The position numbers and the translations under genes were made by a program. The notes below the pieces were generated by a model. The model was not told the DNA's origin, did no database searches, and worked only from the letters and a program-made list of their open reading frames with translations. From NCBI GenBank assembly GCA_949710005.1, contig OX453280.1, positions 7,222,034 through 7,286,033 of the forward strand: a stretch of DNA of 64,000 nt, written 5' to 3'. This document shows, in pieces, positions 44,490-55,292 of the stretch (positions are counted from its first letter, which is position 1; every line of letters starts with the position of its first letter). The DNA comes from Ricordea florida. Lineage: Eukaryota; Cnidaria; Anthozoa; Corallimorpharia; Ricordeidae.

Positions 44490-45698
44490 GAAACAAACAT
44501 TTTATCGGCATTTCATATCAATAAAATTGGTCATATTCATCATCAACCTTGGGCAGTGAATAACATGGTGAAATTTCATAAATCAATGAAATATAAAATA
44601 CATCAGTGTCAAATATGCCATGAAGCATGGCCATTTGAAGCAAGAAACCATAAAAGGAAAGCCGTCATTATATGTTTGTTCAAGATATGTATGGGACAAA
44701 AACAATGTAAATAATTTTCCATGGAAAATAATATGATTCCTTTGTGTGTCCCAAAAGAATTACAAGAACTTACACGAATAGAGGAAATGCTTATAGCACA
44801 TGCTTTTCCGGTCATATCTGTTTATACAAAGCCAGGCAGTCAAAGAGCATATAAAGTTCATTGTATTAACTTCTCACAAGACATTCAGCAGCTTGGAGAT
44901 ACTTTGCCAAGGTATCCAAGGGAACTCCCAGTTATAGTGGAGATACAATTTCAAAAGATCTTACTGTGTGTCACGAAAAAGTTTCACTTGTTTTACATTG
45001 GTTAGTTGAGCATAATCCTGTGTATAAAGACATTACTATTGATTATAATTGCTTGGTCTCTCTGCCCTCTGAAGGAATTCCAACCGAATTACATAAGATT
45101 TCCTATGGTGAAATCCATAATGACAATGAAATAGATCCAGATAGGGGTCCTCTTGATATAGATAAATACCTTTCAACAAAGAAACAGAGTTAAGTAGCAC
45201 CTTACTCAATCCTGTAGAATTGAAGCCTCAATAGCAGCTTATTACTGATGAAATTTTGAATGAAAAGAGACTGAAATGGCCAGATAAAGATCCAAAACCT
45301 TGAAATGAATTTAAAATTCAGTTGTCAGCAACTATGGCTTTTCCAACCTTATTTCCTGATGGAAAAGGACAACTGACTAATAGTGCTACAATGTGTAATG
45401 CAACATTAGCAGAAAAGGTAAGACACCTTATAAAGTTTGCAGAATTTACAAATGATCAGTGGATATACAAGCTGTTCGAGATTTGTGCATTGGGCCTTTA
45501 AAATGATTCAAAGACATAGACTTCTAAGTTAAGGAACTATTTTTCTTAAACAAAACCCTGGTGCTCTCAAATAACTGTAGAACAGTTGAAGCAAATGCTT
45601 GCATCAAAATACCTATTCAACATTAATGTCAAAGCTTATGAATTATGCTAAGAATGTAGCTGGCAGCAATACTTATTGGCACAAAGCAAAAGAAGATT
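44490..45698 (+). pseudogene. Helitron protein, N-terminal part, decayed
   Basis: Reads CQICHEAWPFEARNHK (Cys/His pair), then NNMIPLCVPKELQELTRIEEMLIAHAFPVISVYTKPG, LPRYPRELPVIVE, NPVYKDITIDYNCLVSLP, SATMAFPTLFPDGKGQL and EQLKQMLASKYLF, in the order of Helitron Rep-helicase proteins ahead of the Rep catalytic motif. Frame changes and stop codons break it (for instance between the first and second blocks and after IDKYLSTKKQS). It continues at 46810 after a piggyBac-type insertion; the target reads through cleanly once the insert is ignored. Confidence 0.8.
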
Positions 45699-46809
45699 TT
45701 AACCCATTCACTCCTGGGACTTTAAAGCGCGACAACCCCCCAATTCCCTGGGAGTTTTGGCCTAAAAATTTGCATTCGCGAACGCGTGAAGTAAACCATA
45801 TGCGCAGTAAACCCAAAGACAACATCAAGTTTTCAAACAAACTGCCTTTTGAAGTGGAATAAATAAGCGACTAGAAAATGTAAAATAAATGCTGTTTAAC
45901 CAAAGGAATTGATACAAATGGTCAACAGGACTATGGAAATCGAATAATTTCTTTACCGCGCGACAAAAGGCACAAAAATAAATATTTCACGGGTCGCACA
46001 AAACACATGAGAAAACAATGATCAAAGCCAAAATGTGCAAAAACACGATTTCTAAATACTGTTCCTTAGTTTAGCTAAAGTTTATTGAAGTTTTCTTTCA
46101 TATAAATCCGGTTACAAAGAGAGGCGCATCAATAATTTCAACGTAAACAAGCCGCAAGCTCTTCGCATCAATAAACATGATAAAGGAAATATATACTCTG
46201 TACATCACATAAAAGACACACAAATGGGTCTCCAAATCAGGTTTATTCTAAACATGAAAGATAAATGGTAGCCAAATTATGAAATGGGTCAATCATGAAA
46301 GAACTGAAGCCAAAAAAACTGGCAAAAGGAAAACCCAAATGCGTAAATGCGTTAGTACACGCAAATCGAATTATCTCATCAAATGAAATTAACCACAGCC
46401 AAAGGGTAAAAAAAGTCAAGCAAACAACAATCATTTTCAAAAAATAAATACTCTCTGAACCCATTAAAGTTGTCCTCGCTCTCTGAGTCCCCAAAAATTG
46501 ACGCGACCTCGGGGTCAATTTCAGAAGCCACCGCCATTGTTTTCGCAAAACGAGTTGGCTTGCGCTCATCGGAAAATCCCGACCTCGTGTTATTCTCATC
46601 AGCTGTCAAAATATGCGCAAAAGACGGCAAATGATTGGTTTATTATCTGTCAAAGTCTCTATGAGGACAAAAGAGCAAATAACACTCAGTAACAGTGGGG
46701 AGAGGGTCAAGACCAGCGGCCATTTTTACGGGCGGTTACGGGCGGTTCAGGGAATTCGTGGGTTGTCGTACACGGGCGGTTACGGGCGGTTCAGGGGCGA
46801 ATGGGTTAA
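45699..46809. mobile_element. non-autonomous piggyBac-type element, 1111 bp
   Basis: TTAA on both sides (45699-45702 and 46806-46809), with ends CCCATTCACTCCTG and, inverted, CCCATTCGCCCCTG. Subterminal inverted words CGACAACCC ... AATTCCCTG recur at both ends, and the right end has a doubled CGGGCGGTTACGGGCGGTTC (46729-46794). Inside, on the minus strand at 46379-46630, is one open frame (MPSFAHILTADENNTRSGF ... EIDPEVASIFGDSESEDNF) with the acidic DSESED word typical of the N-terminus of piggyBac transposases, so the element probably kept only the first part of its transposase. It sits inside a Helitron protein. Confidence 0.8.
46379..46630 (-). pseudogene. piggyBac transposase N-terminal remnant
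   Basis: 83 codons. FSDERKPTRFAKTMAV, EIDPEVASIFGDSESEDNFNGF and then unrelated hydrophobic residues. The acidic phosphosite-like DSESED block before a NFNGF word is the usual opening of piggyBac-derived proteins. No DDE catalytic domain follows within the element, so this cannot be active alone. Confidence 0.55.
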
Positions 46810-47775
46810 AGCTACCATCTCTCAAGTTGGACCACCAACACCATTTTCACAATGTCATGTGCTGAATACCATTGGCCAGAATTTCATAGCCTTTTCAACC
46901 ATGACAGCTTAGGAGAATTAACACCAAACAAAAGACACCAACATGTTTTAGAGAATCCACATATTTTACACTGGTTGTTTACTGAAAGAACTGATCATTT
47001 TATAAAGTTTTGGTTAAAAGAATCATTGGGATCATCTTGGCATTGGTATAGATATGAGTATGCAGTTCAAAGAGGTTCCATTCACTGTCATGGGATTGCT
47101 AAGTTGTAAAATGATCCTGGCTTATGTGAACTTATGCAAAAAGCTTTAGAACGGTTTTATATGAATGAGCATGAGAAAAGTCTGTCTGAAGCAGAACTCA
47201 AACACCTATAAAATAAGATTGATGAAGGAAGGAAAGCTGAGCTAAGGGTTTGCCAATATTTTGACTTTTTGTTAACCACATGGAATCCTTGCCCTCCAGA
47301 TAAGGGTTGGTCGAAACCTCTTTCTCATCCATGTCTAAAAGCATATGTGTCTTTAAACAAAAAAGAAATGGATGAAGACTATGTCAATCTGTTAAATTCA
47401 GTTGAAAGACATACAACATGCAGTACCAAATTTTGTCTTAAAGAAAATGATAAGTCTGAATTAAAATGCAGGTTTCACTTTCCCTTTGATGAATGTACAA
47501 ACACAAGAATTGACTTTGAACCTATTAACACAAGAAGTGGAGAAACTAAGTTTAAAGCTAACATTGTTTCAAAACAAAATGACTCCAGACTGAATCGCCA
47601 TCAACCACTGCAACTCCAGTGGTGGACAGCAAATTGCGACATTCAAATTATAGTTGATTACCATGCCTGTTTGGAATATTTGTTAAAGTATACATCAAAA
47701 CAAGAACAAATCATCTTCTTAAAGAATTCCTTCTTAGTACGTATAAGCTTCAGTATGGGTCCAGTATGGCACTAA
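46810..47775 (+). pseudogene. Helitron Rep catalytic part, decayed
   Basis: Continues the Helitron protein after the piggyBac-type insert: KATISQVGPPTPF, CAEYHWPEFHSLF, then the Rep motif RGSIHCHGIAKL (the HUH histidine pair that nicks DNA), TTWNPCPPDKGWSKPLSHPCL, a Cys-rich TTCSTKFCLKENDKSELKC stretch, and TANCDIQIIVDYHACLEYLLKYTSK. Stops occur after the HUH motif and in the next 100 bases. The protein is lost after SKQEQ, where unrelated sequence and a GT microsatellite begin. Confidence 0.85.
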
Positions 47776-47801
47776 GTAGATTATTAGATTAATTAATTTA
47801 G

Positions 47802-47803
<2 letters not shown>

Positions 47804-47851
<48 letters not shown>

Positions 47852-47855
47852 TGTG
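47804..47855. repeat. (GT)n microsatellite
   Basis: About 26 GT repeats with one A interruption near 47845. Confidence 0.95.
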
Positions 47856-47929
47856 AGTTCGTGGTCAAAGTTAGCCATCAAAAGCCCATATTGTAATTAT
47901 ATTATCAAGACTAGTTTATCCTAAGTTGA

Positions 47930-48077
47930 GGAGACCTGACTCATTATAAGCCTCGTGGTTTCTTTCAGGTCTCCTCGCCATTTACTTTTTTTTTTTTTTA
48001 ATTTCATTATTCCAACCTTAAATTGTAAAAATTTTGTATTTATATGGCAAATAAAATGAATGAATGAATGAATGAAA
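47930..48077 (+). repeat. LINE-like 3' tail with (GAAT)n end
   Basis: TTGTATTTATATGGCAAATA followed by AAATGAATGAATGAATGAATGA, with a T-rich stretch before it. Tails of this form end many L2/CR1-type LINE copies in marine invertebrates. No reverse transcriptase coding region is attached, so only the extreme 3' end is present. Confidence 0.45.
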
Positions 48078-48845
48078 AAAGAAGAGAAGAAGGACCCGCT
48101 GTATAAAGTTCAAGGTATATATAATTCCATCATTCGAAAATTCAAGGAGCTGTTTAAGGTGGGACTGGAGGATAATTTGGCCATTTTTGGGCAGTGTTTT
48201 AGAATGCTGAATCTCAAATAATATTAAAGGAAATACAGTCATTTTAACAACAGCAAATCTTTGCTTTATGTGGATTCTGAAAAATATAAAGTTGTTTATA
48301 CTTAGTTAAAGGAATGTCTGAAATTCAAGGAATTTCAGGGTGTGGTCAATTCCATGATATTGTACAAAATTGAAGAAATCTAAACAATAATTTTTTTTCC
48401 CGCGTTGAGACCTGGAACTCAAAACAAACGATGGAAAATACATCTTTTGACCGCAGTACACTTCCAGGTGTTGATTTATTAGAATTCAGCAGCATCAAAT
48501 CGCCAAATTTTCTTTCGAAGAATGCGTGACCCAGTCACGCACGAACAAAGCCACCATCAAATGTGTACTGCGGTGAAAACTTTCCTTTTTTCAAGTACTT
48601 TAAGCGTGCAAAGTTTCATATCTCCAATATTTATCCTTAAGAAGATAGCCTGCTTCATCTGTTCCTAAGTCAAACTGTATTTACCTCAAAACGGCTATAA
48701 ATTTTCCAAAAACGTTCACCTTCGATTGTGTTTACTTCGTGCCGACGGCAGCCATGTTATGTGGGTCTACGATAACCTTTTCCAGCGGATAAATGCATAA
48801 AAACCCCCCAAAAATGGTCAAAAAGGCCATTGTTAAGACGCCATG
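48078..48845. other. non-coding stretch with nested inverted repeats
   Basis: No supported gene. At 48445-48461 and 48563-48579 lie 17-bp inverted arms (TTTTGACCGCAGTACAC), enclosing a smaller perfect palindrome TGCGTGAC-CCA-GTCACGCA (48523-48541). This could be a small MITE or an old element end. The sequence after 48600 leads into the promoter region of the next gene. Confidence 0.5.
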
Positions 48846-48866
48846 TTTTCCCGCGAAACCAATCAG
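48846..48866 (+). promoter_or_regulatory. E2F-like site next to CCAAT box
   Basis: TTTTCCCGCGAAAC (E2F-type, TTTSSCGC on both strands) runs straight into CCAATCAG (NF-Y-type CCAAT box, 48859-48866), about 170 bp before the ATG at 49033. This pairing is common in promoters active in dividing cells. The same 14-bp E2F-like word is found before the converging gene (55132-55145). Binding is inferred from consensus only. Confidence 0.5.
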
Positions 48867-49032
48867 TTGCGAGCTAATCCCCTCACCTAGCAACGACACC
48901 TCAGTAGCCCGCACTCAGCGTGAAATCTTGAAGGTTTGTGTTATCAGATTTCAATGCTCGTCGCACAAATTGGTAAACGATAGAAAAATAATTGCTATAT
49001 ATATGTAATACAGAGGAAAAAATACAGTGTCT

Positions 49033-52000
49033 ATGGCGAACACCGAAACAAAAGGCTGGTCGAAAACTCTACATGAAGCCCGAGGTTCGGGACTTGGTTC
49101 GAGGCTTCGTTTTGACTGTTCAAAACTGGAAGAAGCTGGCTGGAAAGTAATTCGACGTGAATCGGGGAAGAAAGTTCTCCTGTCGTTTGTAGATCCTCAG
49201 GGTCGCAAATACAACAGCTCAAAGAATGTGGAAAGAGAGTTAAATTCCCGCGGAACACTGGAACAGTTCATCAAAAAAGAGAAAGACGAAACTTTCGTGG
49301 AAGTGGCCGCTGATGATGTTGACTCTGACTCCGACTACGAGCCGCCATTGAAAATAAAAGCCACCAAAGATGTAGTCAATGCCGAGTGAGTAATATATAT
49401 GAATATATCATGGATTTCATTTGATAGTCGATTACCTGTACATACTCGTATATTTCTATAATTTCAGTCTTTCGGTTAAAATTTTTGCTTTAGTATTTTC
49501 CGAAGCCTAGAAGTATTCTCACAAAGGTGTGAAACGTGTTGGTGTGCCAACGCTGGCCGTCTGTTTATCATACCCTTATGCACTTTCTTTTGCTGTTTCT
49601 ACGGTAGTTTTAATTTGCAATAATTCAATGTCGATATGAAAAACTATGAATAAACTAACGAGTGTGAAATATGCCCAGGTTGCCTGGGTTTATTAGACAG
49701 TCAAGAATCTGCACTCGTAGACATACAGTAACTTGAACTGTTCTGTATGGTGCTTATATGTTTTTTTTTACCACGTTTATTTTAGGGCCAGTGTTGCTGA
49801 AGGATTGTTTGTTGCGACTACCTCAAGCATTTTGAATTTAGTTGAACAATTTAACAATTATTTCAACTGCACTTCAAATGGTGGTACATGCAAAGGTATA
49901 TATTTTGATAATTTGAAATGAAATTTACTTTGCTCGTTTTTTGGTTGGAATTACATCATATGATGATTTATATATTTGCAAGATTTACCTAGATTTTTTT
50001 TAGAATTTGAAAGGTTTTCTTTGCTTATTTTTTCTTGAAACTATATAAAATGCCTGGCATGTCCAATCGAACGTTCGAACACCAATGGTTCAATTTGGTT
50101 TAGTAATTGAACTCACAATAAAATTTGGTCAACCATTAAACAAAATACACATTCCATTACCGTTATTATTACCAAACAGACGACAATCAAACGAAATCGA
50201 ACATTCGATTACATAACAGTCAACAATTTGTTGATATTGCTGACATTTTGAATGGTGCACTGTCCCTCTGATTAGACCTGTGTGATTTACTTACCAAGAG
50301 ACAGATTCCAAACAAAATTGAATCGGATCAAGTTTGATCATGGTTGATTGGTATGACTGGTTTGAAAATCGAACTCACAGCAAAAAAAGGAGATTCCATT
50401 TTGTTTGATTACCGAACCCAATGGAACGATTGGTGTTGGAATTGGTTCGATTTATTTGTGGTCAGAGTTTGTTTAATTGGATATGTCAGGCATATGCTGG
50501 TGTACATGAAATAATTTTTTAAAAGTTTTTCAGTACACAATAAAAGACAGAACATTTGTAAAAGCTATATAGTGATTGAAACTGCAAATGCAAGTCAGGC
50601 AAATTGTATTCCTTTTCTGCTGTATTGCCTGGAACTTTTCAAAACAGCAGTATTTTTTCATATATTGAGTTTTCACTTATTTCTCATGAAAAGTGGTTTG
50701 TACAGCTAAGGAACTTCTAATCAAAAACCATGTTTTATATATTTTAGGCAAACTTGTACTTGTTGCCACAGAAAAGAAAGGATTGGGCGGTGGAATGCGT
50801 TTTCTCTTCCGATGTCACGGATGTTGGACAGAAGAAATTGATTATCGAAGCAGCCAGCTGGCGCTAAACAACCGTCGTCAAATGGTGTCTTTAGCCCTAT
50901 CTTTAGCATTTTTTATAAGTGGACATGGATATGCTGCATACCGCAAAACGTTAGGGAAGGGTTTAGGGTTGGGCGTGTTATCAGGAAAGCCCTACCTGGA
51001 AGTCATTGGTGTAGCTTTGCTTCATATAAAAAATATTCTTGATGAGATGTGTGAAGAAGCTAAAGGGCATATGAAGAGCATCTCACATGGAGAATTGGGT
51101 AGCTGGGCACGTGGTGTAACAACCTGTGATGGCTGTTGGCAAATTCGGGGGCACTTCAGCCAAAATTGTACATTCATAATTAAAAATTACCTTACGGGTG
51201 CTCTTTTATTTTATGGACACCTTTCCATGAGGGGGGCAGATAAAATCTGCAGTGATGACCTTTGGCAGGGAACCGCAAAGGCAGCAGAGGGGCACCTGGC
51301 CCAGATTTTGTGGGCCAAGGCAAAGGAAGAAGGCCTAAAGGTGGAGGTAAATTGGCAAGACGCTGATTCATCTTCTGCCAAAGGGTTTCGCTATTCCTAT
51401 AGTGATGAACAAGAGTCCAAGGTTATGCTTTGTGGTGGACATGTGGGGAGGGCCCATGGCAAAAAGCTCCAAGAACTGCAGACAAAAAGCACTTTCACCA
51501 AAGGGTTTATTGATCTGCACAAAAAGGAGTTCCCACATATGGGGTCATTGAAATGTGTTTGCAGTGGAAAGCACCACAGCTTTGTTTCGACAAGAAGCAA
51601 GGCAGCTTGTGGTTGCATTGGCCCTGCCTTCATACAAAGTGCCAAGCGTAACCATTATTGCGCCCTTGTGCATGCTGGGAGAGATCCACAAAAGTACAGG
51701 GAAACCATGTTATCACTGGGAAAATACCACTGTAGGGACATACACCAGTAGGAGGGTGGTTCCTGTACATTTCACCCATTGGTGAAATGCTCATGCAAGA
51801 AATGCACTGCTGATGTTGAGGGATTTGTTAAAAAATTGCAATGTCCAGGGGAGACTTACCATTCTGCCAATGTTTTGAAATGCGAATTTCATGCATTGGC
51901 ATATGAAATTGAGTGCCATGAAAGGGCCAAAAATGCTGAACAGGTGATTGACCCTGAACTGGGGAAGGGCCACTCCAACTTGCCAGAATCCACATTCAGC

Positions 52001-52569
52001 GTCCTGACTAAATTTAGGGTTAAAGACATCAACCTGCACCGCAAACACTACCAAGCTTCAACCAACCTTGGACTGATACAGTCCAATATGACGTGGTGTT
52101 TCAAGAACAGAGGGCCCGAATACCATTGGATTACCGACCTCTATTCCCGTCTGGGGTTACCAATACTGGATGGATGCCAACAAATGGTATAATTTCTTTA
52201 GCATTTACAGTTTATCCTTATTCAATACTGTAGTCTGAACTTTAGTCAATCTTTCACTTGTATATCCTACAATCTGACTAAATCCTTTAATGTTTTTTTT
52301 CTCTAGTGTGAAGCAGACAATAGAGAGAGAATGAAGAAACTGGAGAGGAAAAAAACTGATGAAGGAAAGAGAAATCGTATCCAAAATAAAATCAACAGAA
52401 CAGAGGAACAAACACTTAGGTAATTTACGTACATCACACGAATGTCTGCTATATAATGTGTGCAGGAGATCTGTACAGATCTCATATAGATCCGATGCGA
52501 ATATTTTATTCTACTTGCGAAATGAAAACAATAAATTGAATGCAAAGTATTGTTATGTGATTCAGAAGA

Positions 52570-52604
<35 letters not shown>

Positions 52605-53090
52605 GAGCAGGAGTTTGTATCAAAAGTTAATTCTATTGTTTGATTTGTAAATGGGTGTGCAGATCTGTACATGTGATCTGAATACTGTGCTTCGATTGGT
52701 TTGCACCCTCATGAATAGTTAATGAATTTTACAACAGTAAATAATACTGTAGGCCAGTAAAGGAGGGCAGCTGTATACTGTTACTTAGGTAACGGAAACC
52801 TTTTTGTTTTATTTAGAAAGAAGTATGTGAAAAGGCTCCAAATTCAGCACACATATGGCAATGATGAGGCTGATGATGATGTAGTTTCTGAAGAAAGTGC
52901 ATTGCAAATAACAGAAGCTGCTATTTCTGCGGGAAGAGTACCAACTGCACCAGAACTGCGGGAAATTGCTGCCCCTGATGGGGCTGAAGTGACTGTTGGT
53001 GGAAAGGCATGTAAATGGTGTGACAGCAAGTCTCATTCTCAAAAAAGCCACAAAGACTGCCCATTCAATCCAAAAAACAAAAGAGATTAG
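49033..53090 (+). CDS. MBD-like / Mutator-like transposase gene, 5 exons
   Basis: Exons 49033-49385, 49786-49895, 50748-52186, 52307-52419 and 52817-53090; every junction is GT-AG and the phases agree, giving 763 codons with the stop. Exon 1 carries an MBD-like domain (AGWKVIRRESGKKVLLSF, DPQGRKYNSSKNVEREL) and an acidic tail. Exon 3 carries a Mutator-like transposase domain: CHGC zinc pair, CDGCWQIRGHFS (first Asp), WQDADSSSAKGF (second Asp), CGGHVGRAHGKKLQEL, and a Cys-rich end. Exon 5 ends in a zinc knuckle (CKWCDSKSHSQKSHKDC). One in-frame TAG at 51749-51751 replaces an expected Trp after DIHQ; it is the only defect seen. Either a transposon gene with introns, recently damaged, or a domesticated host gene with a null allele. 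AATAAA words follow at 53298 and 53309. Confidence 0.8.
50050..50493. repeat. MITE-like inverted repeat in intron 2
   Basis: Starts ATGCCTGGCATGTCCAATCG and ends with the near inverse (GGATATGTCAGGCAT). Inside, words such as AACACCAATGGTTC and GAACGATTGGTGTTG are also inverted relative to each other, so the whole 444 bp is a loose palindrome. It lies wholly within the 852-bp second intron and does not disturb splicing signals. Confidence 0.6.
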
Positions 53091-53478
53091 TGGTGGCCCA
53101 AATATTTCCTTGTCATTTTGGGGCTTAGGAACCTTGCATTGTTGTACTTTCTGTTTATTTATTGCAAATTTCACAACTCTACAACAGTACAAAGCTCTTT
53201 GTTAAATTTTGTATTAATTTTGGAATTTAGTTTCAAAAGAATTGTAATGATAATTTTCATTGCTTATCAAAAGATTTTTTTCACTGGAAAGGGGGTAAAT
53301 AAAAACAAAATAAAGTAAGAGAATGCAAATAAAAAATAAGAGTGACAAGTTTATTTAGTTTACAACAATAATAATATTACAGTCATTGCAATTTCAAATT
53401 TATGGCAAGATGATCACAACAAAACAGATCAAAGTAAAAAAAAAAAAAAGAAAAAAGAATTTAGTGTCCAGGTTGTGT
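53091..53478. other. gap between converging genes, two-sided poly(A) signals
   Basis: 388 bp between the stops of the two converging genes. AATAAA on the plus strand at 53298 and 53309, and TTTATT (AATAAA on the minus strand) at 53350-53355. An A-rich run at 53438-53458. No other coding sequence. Confidence 0.6.
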
Positions 53479-54932
53479 TCATTTCGCTGGCCACTTGGCA
53501 GAGTACAAGTTCTCTATTGTGACATGGTACACCTAGGAAGGGAAACAAACTATTAGAAAATTACATCACAATTTCTTTTTCTCCAGCCCCAGAAATCATG
53601 GACATTTTAGGGGCGGACAATTAGAAAAAAAAAACGGTGGGGATTATAAACTATTGGTGCTGGATTTTTTTGTAAAAGCACAATTTTTTTGTAGGATTTT
53701 TTTTCTCCTTTCCATGAAAATTTTTAGGCAGAACTGTTTGTAGGAATTTTTGTTTTAGATAAGATTCCCTCGCAGAGTTTTAAAATCCCCCCCCCCCCCC
53801 TTCCTTCTGGTTATTTCTTATTTTCCGTTCCTTGCTTATCTCTAAATTATAACATTTCCCAGGGGATATGTATAACGCTGGACCACACAATTCTAAATAA
53901 ATTTCTCCAACATAAGGCAGGTTCAGTCATTCAAAAAGTACTGTACCACAACGGCTAGTATAGGAAATATATAAAGGAATGATTGGAAAAGGAAATTGCT
54001 TACCGCAGATCCTTCAGGATCCTGGTAGTCTTTGAGGTCACCACCTACCATTTCCCGCACTGCCATTTTCAGGCAGTGGGGATACACATAAGTAGGCAAT
54101 GACTTCCCACGGAAGAAACCATCTCCCACTTTGTTTCCAAACTGTAAGGTGAAAGAATATGTACAACAAATATCAATGTTAGAAAAGAAAACAATTTGAT
54201 ATTTTAGTATGATTATACTGTTCACAGCGTCTATTTTTAAAGACAAAAGAACATGCGCTAGAGATTCTGATTTTTATGATTGGTTCAGTTCTCTCGCAAC
54301 TCTTTCCCCGCATTCAACAATTGATTGCCCTCCCAATCGACAATCCATTGCAGGACTGGCGGTGTGGTGAAATAAACATGGCGGATCGAAGGTCATGACC
54401 GATATGTTCAAATATGTTCAATGATAGAGCTTGCCAGGAATTGCTTTGGACAGAACATATTTCGCATGCAGTATAATGTCTTACGAAATGAGAACTCACT
54501 TTTCACCGATATCCAAACAAAGATTTTAACTTTTTCAAAAGATGTTCTGCCACGTGTCATAGTGAAAATCTCGATAACTACCAGCAGATAACAGCAGAAT
54601 ATTTTTATAATGCCGCTGCAACCAAGTGGAAATTACGTCAACAAAAAGCCAGAAGGTAATGAAATGAATACAACATACCCACAGAATTCCGAAGAGCAGT
54701 TTGAATGCTCTGCGGCGGCATTGCTCTGGGGTTTCATCTCCTTTTCTTGAAATGTGTGAAAGGACCAGTCTCAGCCCTCTCGGCATACCAGCGTCAAATC
54801 TGTAAAGTAAAATATCAGTAAAACCAAGCCTTATACAATCATAAGAAGAAATCACTGAAAGTGGGAAAGGCAGAATATTTACCCGCTTTCCCTGAAAGCT
54901 GCATCTAATTCCTCCATCATCCGGACTTGCAT
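53479..54932 (-). CDS. unrecognised 120-aa protein, 4 exons
   Basis: Read on the minus strand: exon A 54932-54883, B 54799-54679, C 54141-54004, D 53532-53479. All introns are GT-AG, phases fit, and the sum is exactly 121 codons with the stop. An in-frame TAA stands three codons before the ATG, fixing the start. Protein: MQVRMMEELDAAFRES, then GLRLVLSHISRKGDETPEQ and a basic CRRRAFKLLFGILW, then GDGFFRGKSLPTYVYPHCLK and MVGGDLKDYQDPEGSA, ending YSAKWPAK. No domain is recognised, and there is no signal peptide or clear membrane span. It converges on the transposase gene with a short gap, as in two-gene Mutator elements (MuDR type), so it may be a transposon accessory gene; this is inference. 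Confidence 0.65.
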
Positions 54933-55131
54933 CAGAAGTTACATTCACGAGTTTTCAGGCGAAAGAGGGATCCAGATAACGAGCACTGGGGTTTTATTAG
55001 ATACTGCTACAAAAAGAGGTTTCATTGTTCATCTGGAATATTTTAGTAGTGACAGATCTGTCAACAGAAACATTCATTGGGGAATTTCTCAACAGCAGGA
55101 AACCATGTTCGGCACAGTACGGTGCCTCGTC

Positions 55132-55145
55132 TTTTCCCGCGAAAC
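55132..55145. promoter_or_regulatory. E2F-like site before the 4-exon gene
   Basis: TTTTCCCGCGAAAC, identical to 48846-48859, about 200 bp upstream of the minus-strand ATG at 54932. An ATTGG word (CCAAT on the minus strand) lies near 55076. The rest of 54933-55292 shows nothing coding that I can support. Confidence 0.45.
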
Positions 55146-55292
55146 AGACCTTAGAAACGTAACTTGGATCGCTTTTTTCTCAGAAACGCAGAGCTGCACA
55201 CACTTCAAATTTTGCAAGCAGGCTTATTTTAAGTTCTTCTACAAGGCAAATGGATTTAAAAATGAATCTGAAAGGGTCACTTTATCCTCCAG

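Noticed and set aside
48732-48914. 60-residue minus-strand frame upstream of the transposase gene
   Set aside because: No family look; it covers the promoter-like region with E2F and CCAAT sites.
48650-55230. Terminal inverted repeats of a Mutator-like element
   Set aside because: Only a nine-base word (AGCCTGCTT) is shared in inverted position; too short to claim ends.
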